DNA from: Bacillus haynesii
GTDB taxonomy: Bacteria; Bacillota; Bacilli; Bacillales; Bacillaceae
Assembly: GCF_001969855.1 (NCBI RefSeq)
Contig: NZ_MRBL01000013.1
Coordinates: forward strand, 1 to 41,521
Direction: 5' to 3'
DNA: 41,521 nt
Shown: piece after piece, positions 14,466 through 22,674 of the stretch
Layout: every line of letters starts with the position of its first letter
Position numbering within the stretch: position 1 is the first letter of the stretch
Notes under the pieces: model-generated
Told to the model about the DNA's origin: nothing
The model's database searches: none
What the model saw: the letters and a program-made list of their open reading frames with translations, nothing else
Translations under genes and position numbers: made by a program

Positions 14466-15677
14466 TTACCGCTCCCCCTGTCTTTCCCGCGTTAAGGCAA
14501 AAAAAGCGAGAGAGCCGATCACAGCAGTGATAAACATGATCGCACCCATTGGAACGGCCGTTGTTTCATTCATTCCAACGAGAGGCGAAACGATCGAACC
14601 GAGCAGCAGCGGAAGCATGCCGAGCATTGCGCTTGCACTGCCCGCACGGTGCCCCTGGTTTTCCATCGCCAGCGTAAATGTGCTTGTCAACGTCATTCCG
14701 ATGGTTATCATATAGATAAAGATGGAAATGACAATCGTTGCAAGCGGCCCTTTTATGATCGTCATCGTCAGGAGAACAGATGTCGCGATGACAGCGGTAA
14801 TAACCGCAATCCGCAAGAGCTTCCTCTCATGAATGATTCCCCCGAATCGCCCGATGATAAAGCTTCCCGAAATAATGGCGAGGCCGTTAATACCGAACAG
14901 CACGCTGAACACTTGAGGAGAAACCCCATAGATATCCTGATATACAAAAGGCGTTCCGGATACGTAGGCAAAGCTGCCTCCGTGAATGAAACCGACAGTC
15001 AGCGCATAGCCGATAAAGGACCGATCCTTCAACAAGCTCCCCATCGTTTTGAGAGACGAACCGATTGAGCTTGGAATCCGTTTTTCGGGCGGCAATGTTT
15101 CAGTCAATTTCATCGAGATAACGAGCACCAGGAACAATCCGATCAATGCTAACGTATAAAAAATCGTATGCCAAGTAGCGAACGGCAAGAGCAGGATGGC
15201 TCCCCCCGTCATCGGCGCGACCATTGGCGCAACCGCGGTGATAACCATTAAAAGCGAGAAAAATTTAGAAAGCTCTCTCCCTGTAAACACGTCCCGTACA
15301 ATGGCGCGTGACAGCACAATTCCCGCCGAAGCGGTAAACCCCTGTAAAAAACGGGCAAGCACTAATGTCGCGATATTCGGTGACAGCGCGCAAAACAGTG
15401 AAGACAGCGCAAACAGCGAAATCGAAATGAATAAAGGTTTTCGCCTTCCCTTCGCATCGCTCACAGGCCCTATCACGAGCTGGCCGATGGTCAGGCCGAT
15501 CAAGCAAGCCGTTAAGCTGAGCTGCACAAGCGACGCACCGGCCCCCAGGTCCTCCGCTATTTCAGGGAAACTCGGCAAATACATATCGATATTAAGCGGT
15601 CCCAGTATGGCAAGCATTCCGAGCAGAAAAGCCAATGACAACCGCTCTTTTCCAACAGGATTATGAAGCATAAACAT
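14466..15677 (-). CDS. ydgK: Bcr/CflA-family drug exporter YdgK
   Basis: A 403-residue major facilitator of the DHA1 family with twelve membrane segments. The N-terminal LNIDMYLPSFP, the loop motif GPVSDAKGRRK and the TM5 antiporter-type stretch are typical of bicyclomycin/chloramphenicol exporters. It matches my memory of B. subtilis YdgK in length and sequence. YdgK lies on the same side of rrnE in that species. The substrate is not shown by sequence. It is a single gene read leftwards. The start has an AAAGG site about 9 nt upstream; the second Met (residue 3) is an alternative start. Confidence 0.87.
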   Translation of the reverse strand: MFMLHNPVGKERLSLAFLLGMLAILGPLNIDMYLPSFPEIAEDLGAGASLVQLSLTACLIGLTIGQLVIGPVSDAKGRRKPLFISISLFALSSLFCALSPNIATLVLARFLQGFTASAGIVLSRAIVRDVFTGRELSKFFSLLMVITAVAPMVAPMTGGAILLLPFATWHTIFYTLALIGLFLVLVISMKLTETLPPEKRIPSSIGSSLKTMGSLLKDRSFIGYALTVGFIHGGSFAYVSGTPFVYQDIYGVSPQVFSVLFGINGLAIISGSFIIGRFGGIIHERKLLRIAVITAVIATSVLLTMTIIKGPLATIVISIFIYMITIGMTLTSTFTLAMENQGHRAGSASAMLGMLPLLLGSIVSPLVGMNETTAVPMGAIMFITAVIGSLAFFALTRERQGER

Positions 15678-15823
15678 ATCAAAACCTTTCTATCAACCTA
15701 GTTAACATCTCTGTTTCTATTGTTACAGGCTGCAAAACATTTGTATATTGTACCATATTTTTTGAACAGTGAAAGGCGGTTGCATGAAAAATAATGCTTT
15801 CCCAATTGACTTTATTGCCATAC

Positions 15824-15855
15824 AAAAAAGGCCTCCTTAAGGAGCACCTCTTTTT
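15824..15855 (-). terminator. terminator of oatA
   Basis: On the minus strand AGG-TG-CTCCTT pairs with AAGGAG-G-CCT and is followed by a T run. The stem begins 4 nt past the oatA stop. Confidence 0.85.
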
Positions 15856-15858
15856 AGA

Positions 15859-17742
15859 TTATTTCATCGCTTTGACGATAAGCGATGCCAAAGCTTCAGC
15901 ACCTTTCGGCATCAGGTGGACGCCGTCTGGGGTGAAATATTCGGGATGTTGCAGAGCTTCAGCGTGCCAATCGACCAATGTCACATTTTGACGGCTGTCT
16001 GCATGCTTCCGAAGCGATTCATTCACCTTGCCCTCCCATTGGCGGGGTACGCGCGTGTTCACGAGATAGACGTCGGCTTTTGAGAAAGCATCAAGCAAAG
16101 CGTCCAACTGACCGTCCGTAAAATAGCCGTTTGTTCCCAATTCAATGACGACTGCTTTGTCCGGATGATTAAAGGAAGCGTAGGTTGATGTCAATTGAAG
16201 TGCTTCCCTCACTTGCCTTCCAACCTGTCCGTCGATTGTGATTCCCGGAATTTTCCGGCGCAGGCCGGAAGCGATGTCCAGCATGACCGAATCCCCGACA
16301 GCCAATACTTCTTTCTCGATACGATCCGGCTCTTTTTTTTCTGCAGAATGCTCATCTTTCGTATCTGACGATTCATCCCCGTCTCCGGCTTTACTCTCAT
16401 TTCCGCTTTCAGCTTGTGCTTTCTTTTCATCCTGCTGTTCTTCACTTTTGTCAGCCGGCTGATCCGCAGAGGCGCTTGTTTCCTCATAGGATTTGGAATA
16501 GGTCTGCTGCGGCTGTTTCTTTTCGTCGGCCAATCCGGAAAGGCCTCCTGCAAAAATGAGAAGTGCGGCAAACATCAGTCCGATTGATATTTTGCTTGGA
16601 ACGGAAGCCGTTTTCCATTCGGTGATCTTATCCAGAAAAACCCGGCTGACAAACGGTTTAAAACCGTCTTTTCGGATTGGCTTCTCGATAAAGCGATACG
16701 AAAGTTCCGCCAGAATAAACGTAACGGCGACCTTAATCACAACATGCCAGTACACCGGATTTCCAATCTCTTGAACAGGCGTGCTCAGCACAATGACGGG
16801 ATAGTGCCAAAGATAAATGCCGTACGACCTTTTCCCGATCCAGCGCAGCGGCTTCACGGAAAGGGCAAAGCCCAGGAAGCTGCTCGGATGACTGACGCAT
16901 GCAATCAAAATAGCTGCGATTATGCTGATCAGAAGCATTCCGCCGTGATAGAGAAACGGGCTGAATTCATCGACAAAATAAACGCCCATCATAAGCAGCG
17001 CAAAAGCGGCAAGCTCAGTTCCGTGCAATGCATGCTTAAGGCTGTTTGGGAGCCTGTTCCCAGAAAGCCTTTTCATCGGCCACACAAGGGCTAATGCGCA
17101 TCCGATCAACAGCTCGAAGGCGCGTGTATCCGTCCCGTAATACACGCGGCTCGGATCGCCGCCAGGGACGTACAGGATGCTCATCCATATGGCTGAACAA
17201 AGCGCACACAGTACAACCGCCGCTGCCAACCTCTCCCGCTTTTTAAATATGTAGATGCCCAACAGCAAAATGATCGGCCAGATGAAATAAAACTGTTCTT
17301 CAATCGCCAGTGACCACAAGTTTTTTAAAGGAGACGGCGATCCGAAACTATCAAAATATGACAGGTCGTGAAAGATAAACCACCAATTGCTGACATACAA
17401 AAGAGAGGAGATCGCATCTCCCCGTACGGTATGCATCAGCTCTCTGTTAAATAAAGCGACCCATATGACGGTTGCGAAAATCATGATCGTCGCCGCTGGA
17501 AGCAGCCGCCGTATCCGGCGCACCCAAAAATCGCGGAATGTGAGGGAAATGTCATTTCCATACGCTGGCAGGATAATCGATGTAATCAAATATCCTGATA
17601 AAACAAAAAAGATATCAACCCCAATGAAGCCTCCGTCGGCCCAGCTCATGTTGAGGTGGTAAGCGATAACCGCCAAAACGGCAAAAGCCCGAAGCCCGTC
17701 TAACCCCGGTATGTAACGGTGTTGTTGTGTCTGATCTCGCAT
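15859..17742 (-). CDS. oatA: peptidoglycan O-acetyltransferase OatA (YrhL)
   Basis: A 627-residue membrane enzyme that O-acetylates MurNAc in peptidoglycan and so lowers lysozyme sensitivity. Residues 1-390 form the acyltransferase-3 membrane domain with the catalytic-type His in VIAYH, the GFIGVDIFFVLSGYL stretch and WSLAIEEQFY. A Glu/Lys/Ser-rich linker (about 420-475) leads to an extracellular SGNH esterase-like domain. That domain has the GDSVMLD block near 482, ELGTNG, and the terminal Asp-His pair in PDGVHL near 605. In B. subtilis the gene is the third in the sigV operon. Here it follows rsiV in the same direction but after a terminator. The start ATG has GGAGG 6 nt upstream. Confidence 0.93.
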   Translation of the reverse strand: MRDQTQQHRYIPGLDGLRAFAVLAVIAYHLNMSWADGGFIGVDIFFVLSGYLITSIILPAYGNDISLTFRDFWVRRIRRLLPAATIMIFATVIWVALFNRELMHTVRGDAISSLLYVSNWWFIFHDLSYFDSFGSPSPLKNLWSLAIEEQFYFIWPIILLLGIYIFKKRERLAAAVVLCALCSAIWMSILYVPGGDPSRVYYGTDTRAFELLIGCALALVWPMKRLSGNRLPNSLKHALHGTELAAFALLMMGVYFVDEFSPFLYHGGMLLISIIAAILIACVSHPSSFLGFALSVKPLRWIGKRSYGIYLWHYPVIVLSTPVQEIGNPVYWHVVIKVAVTFILAELSYRFIEKPIRKDGFKPFVSRVFLDKITEWKTASVPSKISIGLMFAALLIFAGGLSGLADEKKQPQQTYSKSYEETSASADQPADKSEEQQDEKKAQAESGNESKAGDGDESSDTKDEHSAEKKEPDRIEKEVLAVGDSVMLDIASGLRRKIPGITIDGQVGRQVREALQLTSTYASFNHPDKAVVIELGTNGYFTDGQLDALLDAFSKADVYLVNTRVPRQWEGKVNESLRKHADSRQNVTLVDWHAEALQHPEYFTPDGVHLMPKGAEALASLIVKAMK

Positions 17743-17812
17743 GGTATTCCTCCAATGATATGTACGTACGGTTCTTCTGTTATGTTTCGCGCCTTTTACG
17801 GCTCCGATATTA

Positions 17813-17842
17813 TAGACGAAGTCAGGACGGTTTTTTGTTTCA
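17813..17842 (-). promoter_or_regulatory. candidate ECF-type promoter for oatA
   Basis: On the minus strand TGAAAC (17837-17842) and CGTCTA (17813-17818) are 18 nt apart. They resemble the -35 AAC and -10 CGTC boxes of ECF sigma promoters, and the same CGTCTAT occurs in the sigV promoter. The spacing is 1-2 nt longer than usual. It would let SigV drive oatA despite the terminator after rsiV. Confidence 0.4.
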
Positions 17843-17937
17843 AAAAATCGTCATTTTATTTTCCCTGAATGATGCCGTCTCTCTAGTATAAAAGTTTCCA
17901 GCAGAATATGTTGTTACAAAGTTGTAAAAAAGTAAGA

Positions 17938-17967
17938 AATCCATGATTTCGGGGAATCATGGATTTC
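17938..17967 (-). terminator. terminator between rsiV and oatA
   Basis: A 12-bp perfect stem (AAATCCATGATT and its complement) with a 6-nt loop starts 5 nt past the rsiV stop. On the minus strand it is followed by CTTACTTTTTT. It separates sigV-rsiV from oatA. Confidence 0.8.
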
Positions 17968-17972
17968 TTTGA

Positions 17973-18833
17973 CTAGCGGATGTAGCGGTCGCCGATCAGC
18001 AGGTTCGAAATCGCCTTAGTCGGAATTTCAAACTCTACTGTGCCCATATAGCCGGGAGCGACTTCATAATCGTCAAACGAAATCACCAGTTTATGATTCT
18101 CTGTAATGTAAAAATTTTGGTCGGCCTTGATTCTTTTGAATGGCTCGACTTCCTCGTCATCAACCCAATATATTTTATCAGGATCATCTTTCATTTGCTG
18201 TTTCATTTGTTCTTTAATGTTTTCGCTGATGGCTGTGATATACCGGTCGTCTTTAAACAAACTCTTCAAGGTAAGCAGGATTTCATTCTTTTTGTCAATG
18301 GTGATATAGCGCCGTTCGGTATAGCTGGACGCTTCCGTTCTTTCGACGCTTCGCCGAATTGAAATCAAATCCTTCGTATCCGTGACTGTCTCATAATCGC
18401 TGTAAATGCTGAGATGCCCTTTTTTATTCCGGGACGTCTCCTTCATGAATTCCCGGTAAAGCTGATGGCTTTCCTTTACATATTTCTCGTTGATGCCATT
18501 TTCAAGCTCCCGGTTATTCAGGCCGGACAGTGCCGGTGTTTTCACGTCCATGCTCGATTCTCCATCTTTCTGTTTGATCTCGGTGAATGTGATGGCTTTA
18601 ACGACCTTGCCGATGACGGGTATCCGCGACATGGCCTGCGCTGCGCCGGGATTGATATTCACGACGGCAGCCAATAGTACAGCAGCCGCGACCAGCGTTG
18701 ATGCGGGCCATACCACCATCCTTCTCTTCTTCTTCGGTTTATGCTGAAGCGCAGTTTCGACAACCTGATCCAGCTCCTTCGGAATGGGGACGTTTTGATA
18801 TGCTTTTTTCAGCTGTTCCAATTTCTTATCCAT
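17973..18833 (-). CDS. rsiV: anti-sigma-V factor and lysozyme receptor RsiV
   Basis: A 286-residue type II membrane protein. The cytoplasmic N-terminus (1-38) holds SigV. A single helix spans about 40-60 and is followed by a signal-peptidase-like site (AAQAM, 64-68). The extracellular part (DUF4163/DUF3298 type) binds lysozyme in the B. subtilis protein; binding exposes the cleavage site, and RasP then releases SigV. The sequence closely follows B. subtilis RsiV (YrhM) as I remember it, including SIYSDYETVTD and YYIT-like strands. Its ATG shares one base with the sigV stop codon (TAATG), so the two are translationally coupled. The site GGAGGA lies inside the end of sigV. Confidence 0.95.
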   Translation of the reverse strand: MDKKLEQLKKAYQNVPIPKELDQVVETALQHKPKKKRRMVVWPASTLVAAAVLLAAVVNINPGAAQAMSRIPVIGKVVKAITFTEIKQKDGESSMDVKTPALSGLNNRELENGINEKYVKESHQLYREFMKETSRNKKGHLSIYSDYETVTDTKDLISIRRSVERTEASSYTERRYITIDKKNEILLTLKSLFKDDRYITAISENIKEQMKQQMKDDPDKIYWVDDEEVEPFKRIKADQNFYITENHKLVISFDDYEVAPGYMGTVEFEIPTKAISNLLIGDRYIR

Positions 18834-19330
18834 TAAGAAAGATCCTCCTTCGTCAATTGGATGCGCATAAGCTTCAATCCTCTGTAAAGGCGCGTTTTGA
18901 CCGTACTCAAGTTTTCGCCTGTGATTTCCGCTATCTCTTCCAGTTTGAGATCCTCGAAAAATCGCAGAACAATAATGGTATGGTAGGGTTGCGGCAACTC
19001 ATCAAGCGCCTCATGGAGATCTGTATCCCGGTAGGTATCTTCCTTGCCCCGGCTTAAAAACTCGATCGTTTGATCATCCATAACCTTTAGTTTTTTCTGT
19101 TTACGCAAAAAATCGATTGCCGTCCGCACCAAAATTTTGTAAAACCAGCTTTTAATCGTATCCGGATTGCGAACGGAATCGACGGAATCGAGCGCTTTTT
19201 TGATTGATTCCTGAACAATATCTAAGGCGTCTTCTTGATTTTTCACATAACTGTATGCCAGCCGGTAAAAGTCTTCTTTCCGGTCTGTTATGCAAGCGAC
19301 AAGAGACGCTCTGGCTGCTTGTTTCTTCAT
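18833..19330 (-). CDS. sigV: ECF RNA polymerase sigma factor SigV
   Basis: A 165-residue ECF sigma factor. Region 2 (YSYVKNQEDALDIVQESI) binds the -10 and core polymerase. Region 4 with its helix-turn-helix (LEEIAEITGENLSTVKTRLYRG) binds the -35. It directs cell-wall defence genes when lysozyme triggers RsiV breakdown. It is co-transcribed and overlaps rsiV by one base. An ECF-type promoter immediately upstream indicates autoregulation. GGAG lies 12 nt before the ATG, a rather long spacing. Confidence 0.95.
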   Translation of the reverse strand: MKKQAARASLVACITDRKEDFYRLAYSYVKNQEDALDIVQESIKKALDSVDSVRNPDTIKSWFYKILVRTAIDFLRKQKKLKVMDDQTIEFLSRGKEDTYRDTDLHEALDELPQPYHTIIVLRFFEDLKLEEIAEITGENLSTVKTRLYRGLKLMRIQLTKEDLS

Positions 19331-19384
19331 TGCAATAAAGAACTCCTTTTTCGAATATACGTATATAAGGCTGTTACATTAGGA

Positions 19385-19413
19385 TAGACGCCGGAGCGTG
19401 AAAAATAGTTTGC
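19385..19413 (-). promoter_or_regulatory. ECF-type autoregulatory promoter of sigV
   Basis: On the minus strand GCAAACT (19407-19413) carries the AAC core and CGTCTA (19385-19390) is the -10, 17 nt apart. The expected transcript start is about 45-50 nt before the sigV ATG. The layout agrees with autoregulation of ECF operons. Confidence 0.7.
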
Positions 19414-19507
19414 GGACTGGTCATTCTTTTTAAAAATATTTTATCATCAAGTGCCGGCAATCTGAATTTCATTTATAATGAATAGAAAATTCGAAGGAGT
19501 TGATCAC

Positions 19508-19597
19508 GTGGCAATCATCAGAATGCCGGATCATGCAACGTCTCATGCAAAGCCTGTTATCGGAAAAGGCGATACTTTGCATGGGGTGGACAAATAA
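19508..19597 (+). CDS. 29-residue hypothetical peptide upstream of CD3324-like gene
   Basis: GTG start with AAGGAG about 8-9 nt upstream and TAA stop; the product reads MAIIRMPDHATSHAKPVIGK followed by GDTLHGVDK. It is too short for a standard gene caller. It lies 78 bp ahead of the CD3324-like gene in the same direction. It could be a real small protein, a leader peptide or the N-terminus of a lost cupin-like protein. I do not recognise it. The good ribosome site and non-random composition support translation. Confidence 0.4.
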   Translation: MAIIRMPDHATSHAKPVIGKGDTLHGVDK

Positions 19598-19675
19598 AAT
19601 CGCCTGAGAGTAAGCTTTTCTGGTAATCGGCTTTGCCTCTTATTTTGCAATCAAAGGAATAAGGAGCTGGCAAAC

Positions 19676-19939
19676 ATGGCATACGTAAAGGCTGCCGCTG
19701 TTCTACCTGAAAAGCTGATATCGGAAATTCAAAAGTATGTTCAAGGGGAAACGATCTACATTCCCAAGACTGAATCCGCCCGCCAAAAATGGGGTGCACG
19801 TTCAGGAGCAAGAAAGCTGATCGATGATCGCAACACTTCGATAAAAAAGGCCTTTAAAAATGGCAAAACGATTGATCACTTAGCAGCGGAACATCATCTT
19901 TCCATCGAAACGATTAAAAAAATCGTTTACACAAAATAA
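19676..19939 (+). CDS. CD3324 family protein (Mor-like DNA-binding fold)
   Basis: An 87-residue protein with the conserved VLPEKLISEIQKYVQGETIYIP opening of the CD3324 family. The C-terminal helix-turn-helix region (TIDHLAAEHHLSIETIKKIVY) resembles the DNA-binding part of Mor/C activators. The function in Bacillus is not established; small transcription regulator is the family expectation. AAGGAG lies 10 nt upstream of the ATG, and a strong terminator follows. Confidence 0.85.
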   Translation: MAYVKAAAVLPEKLISEIQKYVQGETIYIPKTESARQKWGARSGARKLIDDRNTSIKKAFKNGKTIDHLAAEHHLSIETIKKIVYTK

Positions 19940-19944
19940 ACTGG

Positions 19945-19973
19945 AGCACTGATCCTTGTGATCGGTGCTTTTT
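19945..19973 (+). terminator. terminator after CD3324-like gene
   Basis: AGCAC-T-GATC pairs with GATC-G-GTGCT across a 5-nt loop and is followed by TTTTT. Confidence 0.9.
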
Positions 19974-20071
19974 AATATGGCGAGTTTGTTTATTAGCTGA
20001 TTTCTGCATTTTCTATGCTTTCGCCGTCATGTAATGTAAAAGTGATCATGCAACGAGAGGAGAATATTGTC

Positions 20072-20896
20072 ATGAAACACGGTGTATTGGAAGTACCTGG
20101 AGCAATGCTCTACTACGAAGTGCGCGGCTCGGGGCCTGTCTTGCTTATGATTCACGGTGGCAACGGCGATGCAGAATCATATCCGATTGCAGACCGCCTA
20201 TCCGACCGTTACACGGTCGTCACATACGACCGCCGCGGGCATTCCCGCAGCAGGCTGGAAGACCCGAATGAAAAATACCAGGTTTCCGCACACAGCGATG
20301 ATGCGAGCCGGCTGCTGGCCGCTCTGACGGATGAACCGGTCTATGTATTCGGCTGCAGCTCCGGCGCGGTCATCGGCCTTGATCTTGCTGTACGCCATCC
20401 TGAACAAATCCGCATGTTGGTTGCACACGAGCCTCCGATCCCGCAATTGTTGGCCGGCAGTGATCGCGCCAAAGGGTTCGAGAGCTTGGAGAACCTCGAA
20501 AAACAATATAAACGAAGCGGATTACAGGCTTTAGAAGCATTCGCAATAGCGATGGGGATCACTTCCTCAGCCCAGCCGGAGCGTCCAACATCCCGAACGG
20601 AGCAGTTCATGGCCAACATCGATTATTTTATCCTGTCCGAGGTGCCGGGTTTAAGAGAATATACACCCGACATCGGCAGACTTAAAGCTTCATCGGTTAA
20701 GGTCATATCAGCCGGCGGCATTGATTCGCAAGGCTGTCTCCCGTACAGGTATGCAGAAGCATTGGCTGGTCATTTGGGAACGAAAGTGGTCGATTTTCCA
20801 GGCAATCATGTGGGATGCGTTTTATACCCGGAGGAATTTGCCGAAAGGCTGGACATGGTTTTTAGAAGGTTTAACAACAAAAGTACCAAGGGATGA
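20072..20896 (+). CDS. alpha/beta hydrolase
   Basis: A 274-residue hydrolase of the alpha/beta fold. It has an oxyanion-loop HGGNGD, the strand-turn YDRRGHSRS, a nucleophile elbow GCSSGA with Ser as nucleophile, and a late His in PGNHVGC. The pattern resembles small-molecule esterases and C-C hydrolases; the substrate cannot be inferred. I chose ATG at 20072 because GAGAGGAGAA precedes it at good distance; an upstream ATG at 20015 has no such site. The last codons form one arm of the gene's own terminator. Confidence 0.85.
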   Translation: MKHGVLEVPGAMLYYEVRGSGPVLLMIHGGNGDAESYPIADRLSDRYTVVTYDRRGHSRSRLEDPNEKYQVSAHSDDASRLLAALTDEPVYVFGCSSGAVIGLDLAVRHPEQIRMLVAHEPPIPQLLAGSDRAKGFESLENLEKQYKRSGLQALEAFAIAMGITSSAQPERPTSRTEQFMANIDYFILSEVPGLREYTPDIGRLKASSVKVISAGGIDSQGCLPYRYAEALAGHLGTKVVDFPGNHVGCVLYPEEFAERLDMVFRRFNNKSTKG

Positions 20897-20912
20897 AACC
20901 CTTGGTACTTTT
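20879..20912 (+). terminator. terminator overlapping the hydrolase stop codon
   Basis: A 14-bp perfect stem, AAAAGTACCAAGGG with its complement, and a 6-nt loop. The TGA stop (20894-20896) lies in the loop, so ribosomes would invade the stem at termination. Confidence 0.85.
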
Positions 20913-21027
20913 AATCAATCCGCCGTTCACAGAAAGCGTATGGCCTGTAATCGGCATACGCTTTTTCAATTCAATTGCATTCCTTCATTGATACTCTACA
21001 TCAACCTAAATAAACATTCCTAAAAGG

Positions 21028-21387
21028 TTAGCATTTTGAGAGCTGCAAAATTTGCTCATACGCATTCATATAAAGGACAGGGTCGGGATCTGCTCCTTTT
21101 TTCTTCGGCACGTTAAAATCCGACAATACAAAATGATGTTTTGGCTGAACGTCATGCTTAGCTAAACAGCTCTTGACACAGCATAAAGGGCAGCCGTCAA
21201 TCGCAATGATATCCCGCCCGGATTTTGCTGTTTTGACAAGCGGTTTCACATCGCCGCCGACTCCGGCAATGCACGACATTTCGGCCATTTTCTCCCGATC
21301 CATTTTAATGGCGATCATGTTGGCCGTTTGCGCGGCCGAGGAACACCCGGAGCACGAATACACTAGAGGCAGATCAGTTCTTTTCAT
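21028..21387 (-). CDS. DGC-domain putative zinc-binding protein
   Basis: About 119 residues with the DGC signature IDGCPLCCVKSC plus an N-terminal CSGCSSAAQ and further cysteines (SCIAGVGG). This cysteine pattern is typical of the DGC family of putative metal-binding proteins of unknown role. The preferred start is ATG at 21387; an in-frame ATG at 21399 would sit on top of the AGAGG site. It stands alone, convergent to the hydrolase. Confidence 0.82.
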   Translation of the reverse strand: MKRTDLPLVYSCSGCSSAAQTANMIAIKMDREKMAEMSCIAGVGGDVKPLVKTAKSGRDIIAIDGCPLCCVKSCLAKHDVQPKHHFVLSDFNVPKKKGADPDPVLYMNAYEQILQLSKC

Positions 21388-21623
21388 CGGTTGACACATC
21401 CTCTGTTTTTCTTTAGTTTCGCCGGCAAAAAAACTATCATTTACTCTACATGAGGTGCACGATGAAAACTGTGAGCTAGATCACTTTTTCCATTTCACTA
21501 TATGAATCAAACAGCTCATACTAAAGGATGCGAACCCATCTGCTTCACGCTCCTTTTCCGTATTCAATGATAACGGTGAATACTCGCCTCCTGATCCCTT
21601 CAGTCAATATATGGTGGCCTCAG

Positions 21624-21652
21624 GAAAAAGATCAGGGGCTTAAAGGCCCCTG
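21624..21652 (-). terminator. terminator overlapping the end of the DUF2306 gene
   Basis: CAGGGGC (21633-21639) pairs with GCCCCTG (21646-21652). On the minus strand it is followed by ATCTTTTT. The stop codon lies in the loop. Confidence 0.8.
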
Positions 21653-22272
21653 TGATTTGTATGAAAAATTTGCGCCGGCTTTTTAAAGGCGAACCGAATG
21701 ATCCATTCGGCCAACGCGATGCAGATCGCAATCGCCCCGTAAACGCCTATCGTGTAGCTGATGTCATAGATCATGTCGAGTCCTTTATGGCACACGAAAG
21801 TGATCAAATGAATGAACATATTGGTAAAGCAGAATAAGTAACTGCGAATCATCCAATTCCGGTGCTTGCTAAACTGATTTCGCCGGGCTTTGATGACGGA
21901 AATAACAGTGGCCGCTGGCCAATACATGTTCACCATGTTAAAGGCTATGCTGACGGCTTTCCCTCCCGTAGAATGCGGGGCCATATAGCCTGACGACAGC
22001 GTCACAATCATCACGCAAACGACGTAGACCCAGCCGTTAAGCCGGTGGATTTTGCGGCCTTTGGTCAACAAGGCGCTGGAGAAGTTGACAGCTCCCGAAA
22101 CCATCGCCAAACAAGCGGCAATGACATGAACATACATCACCTTCAGCCAGATCGGGAGGTGAAAGGATTCCCGCAGATGAGATTTATGGCTCAGAAAGGA
22201 TGTTGATTGCGGATCAAGAATTAAATTTTCAAACAAAGTATACAGAACATACACCGCGATTAGAATCAGCAT
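21640..22272 (-). CDS. DUF2306 family membrane protein
   Basis: A 210-residue integral membrane protein with about six helices and histidines at membrane edges (YVHVIAA, KIHRLNGW, KHRNWMIRS), as in DUF2306 proteins. The function is not established; the histidines suggest possible heme or metal contact (inference). ATG at 22272 has no ribosome site. An in-frame CTG at 22317 with AAGAGGAAC just upstream would add 15 residues (starting NKNKFQRSQSVFSA) and may be the true start. Confidence 0.75.
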   Translation of the reverse strand: MLILIAVYVLYTLFENLILDPQSTSFLSHKSHLRESFHLPIWLKVMYVHVIAACLAMVSGAVNFSSALLTKGRKIHRLNGWVYVVCVMIVTLSSGYMAPHSTGGKAVSIAFNMVNMYWPAATVISVIKARRNQFSKHRNWMIRSYLFCFTNMFIHLITFVCHKGLDMIYDISYTIGVYGAIAICIALAEWIIRFAFKKPAQIFHTNHRGL

Positions 22273-22354
22273 TGCCGAAAAAACCGATTGACTGCGTTGA
22301 AATTTGTTTTTGTTCAGCTTTTGTTCCTCTTAAAACATCATGCTCTTTCAATGC

Positions 22355-22567
22355 CTATATTGTATCACGAAAGCGAACGTGCGCAGCAGCTTGGCGTTTT
22401 AAACCCGCAATGACAAAACCTTTTCCATTAAAAACAAGCCGAGTACTGTTTCTTGCTTTGTTCGGACCTGTGTTTTCCTCGAAAACCAGTATAACTCTGT
22501 CATCTTTTGCGGCATACTTTTGAATGATGTCTCTGCTTGAAACGTAATCGACAATAATAGATGAATT
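22355..22567 (-). pseudogene. start-less protein-like reading frame
   Basis: Seventy sense codons on the minus strand run from a TAG at 22568-22570 to the stop TAG at 22355-22357. There is no ATG, GTG or TTG. The translation looks like a genuine protein (DYVSSRDIIQKYAAKDDRV, then VILVFEENTGPNKARNSTRL and VFNGKGFVIAGLKRQAAAHV). It is either a decayed gene that lost its start or a small gene beginning at an ATT (22558 or 22555). I do not recognise the family. It is divergent from the permease gene. Confidence 0.4.
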
Positions 22568-22611
22568 CTATCCCACAGGCTGATATGATCAATTACTTCA
22601 AATTTTAATGT

Positions 22612-22617
22612 TATAAT
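22612..22617 (+). promoter_or_regulatory. -10 element of the amino-acid permease gene
   Basis: A consensus TATAAT, with no good -35. It places the transcript start near 22624, which makes the upstream ATG at 22630 unlikely as a start and supports the GTG at 22675. Confidence 0.5.
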
Positions 22618-22674
22618 AGATTTTAAAACATGCGGGGATCAGGCTTAAAAAATAAAAATGGAGACATACATAAA

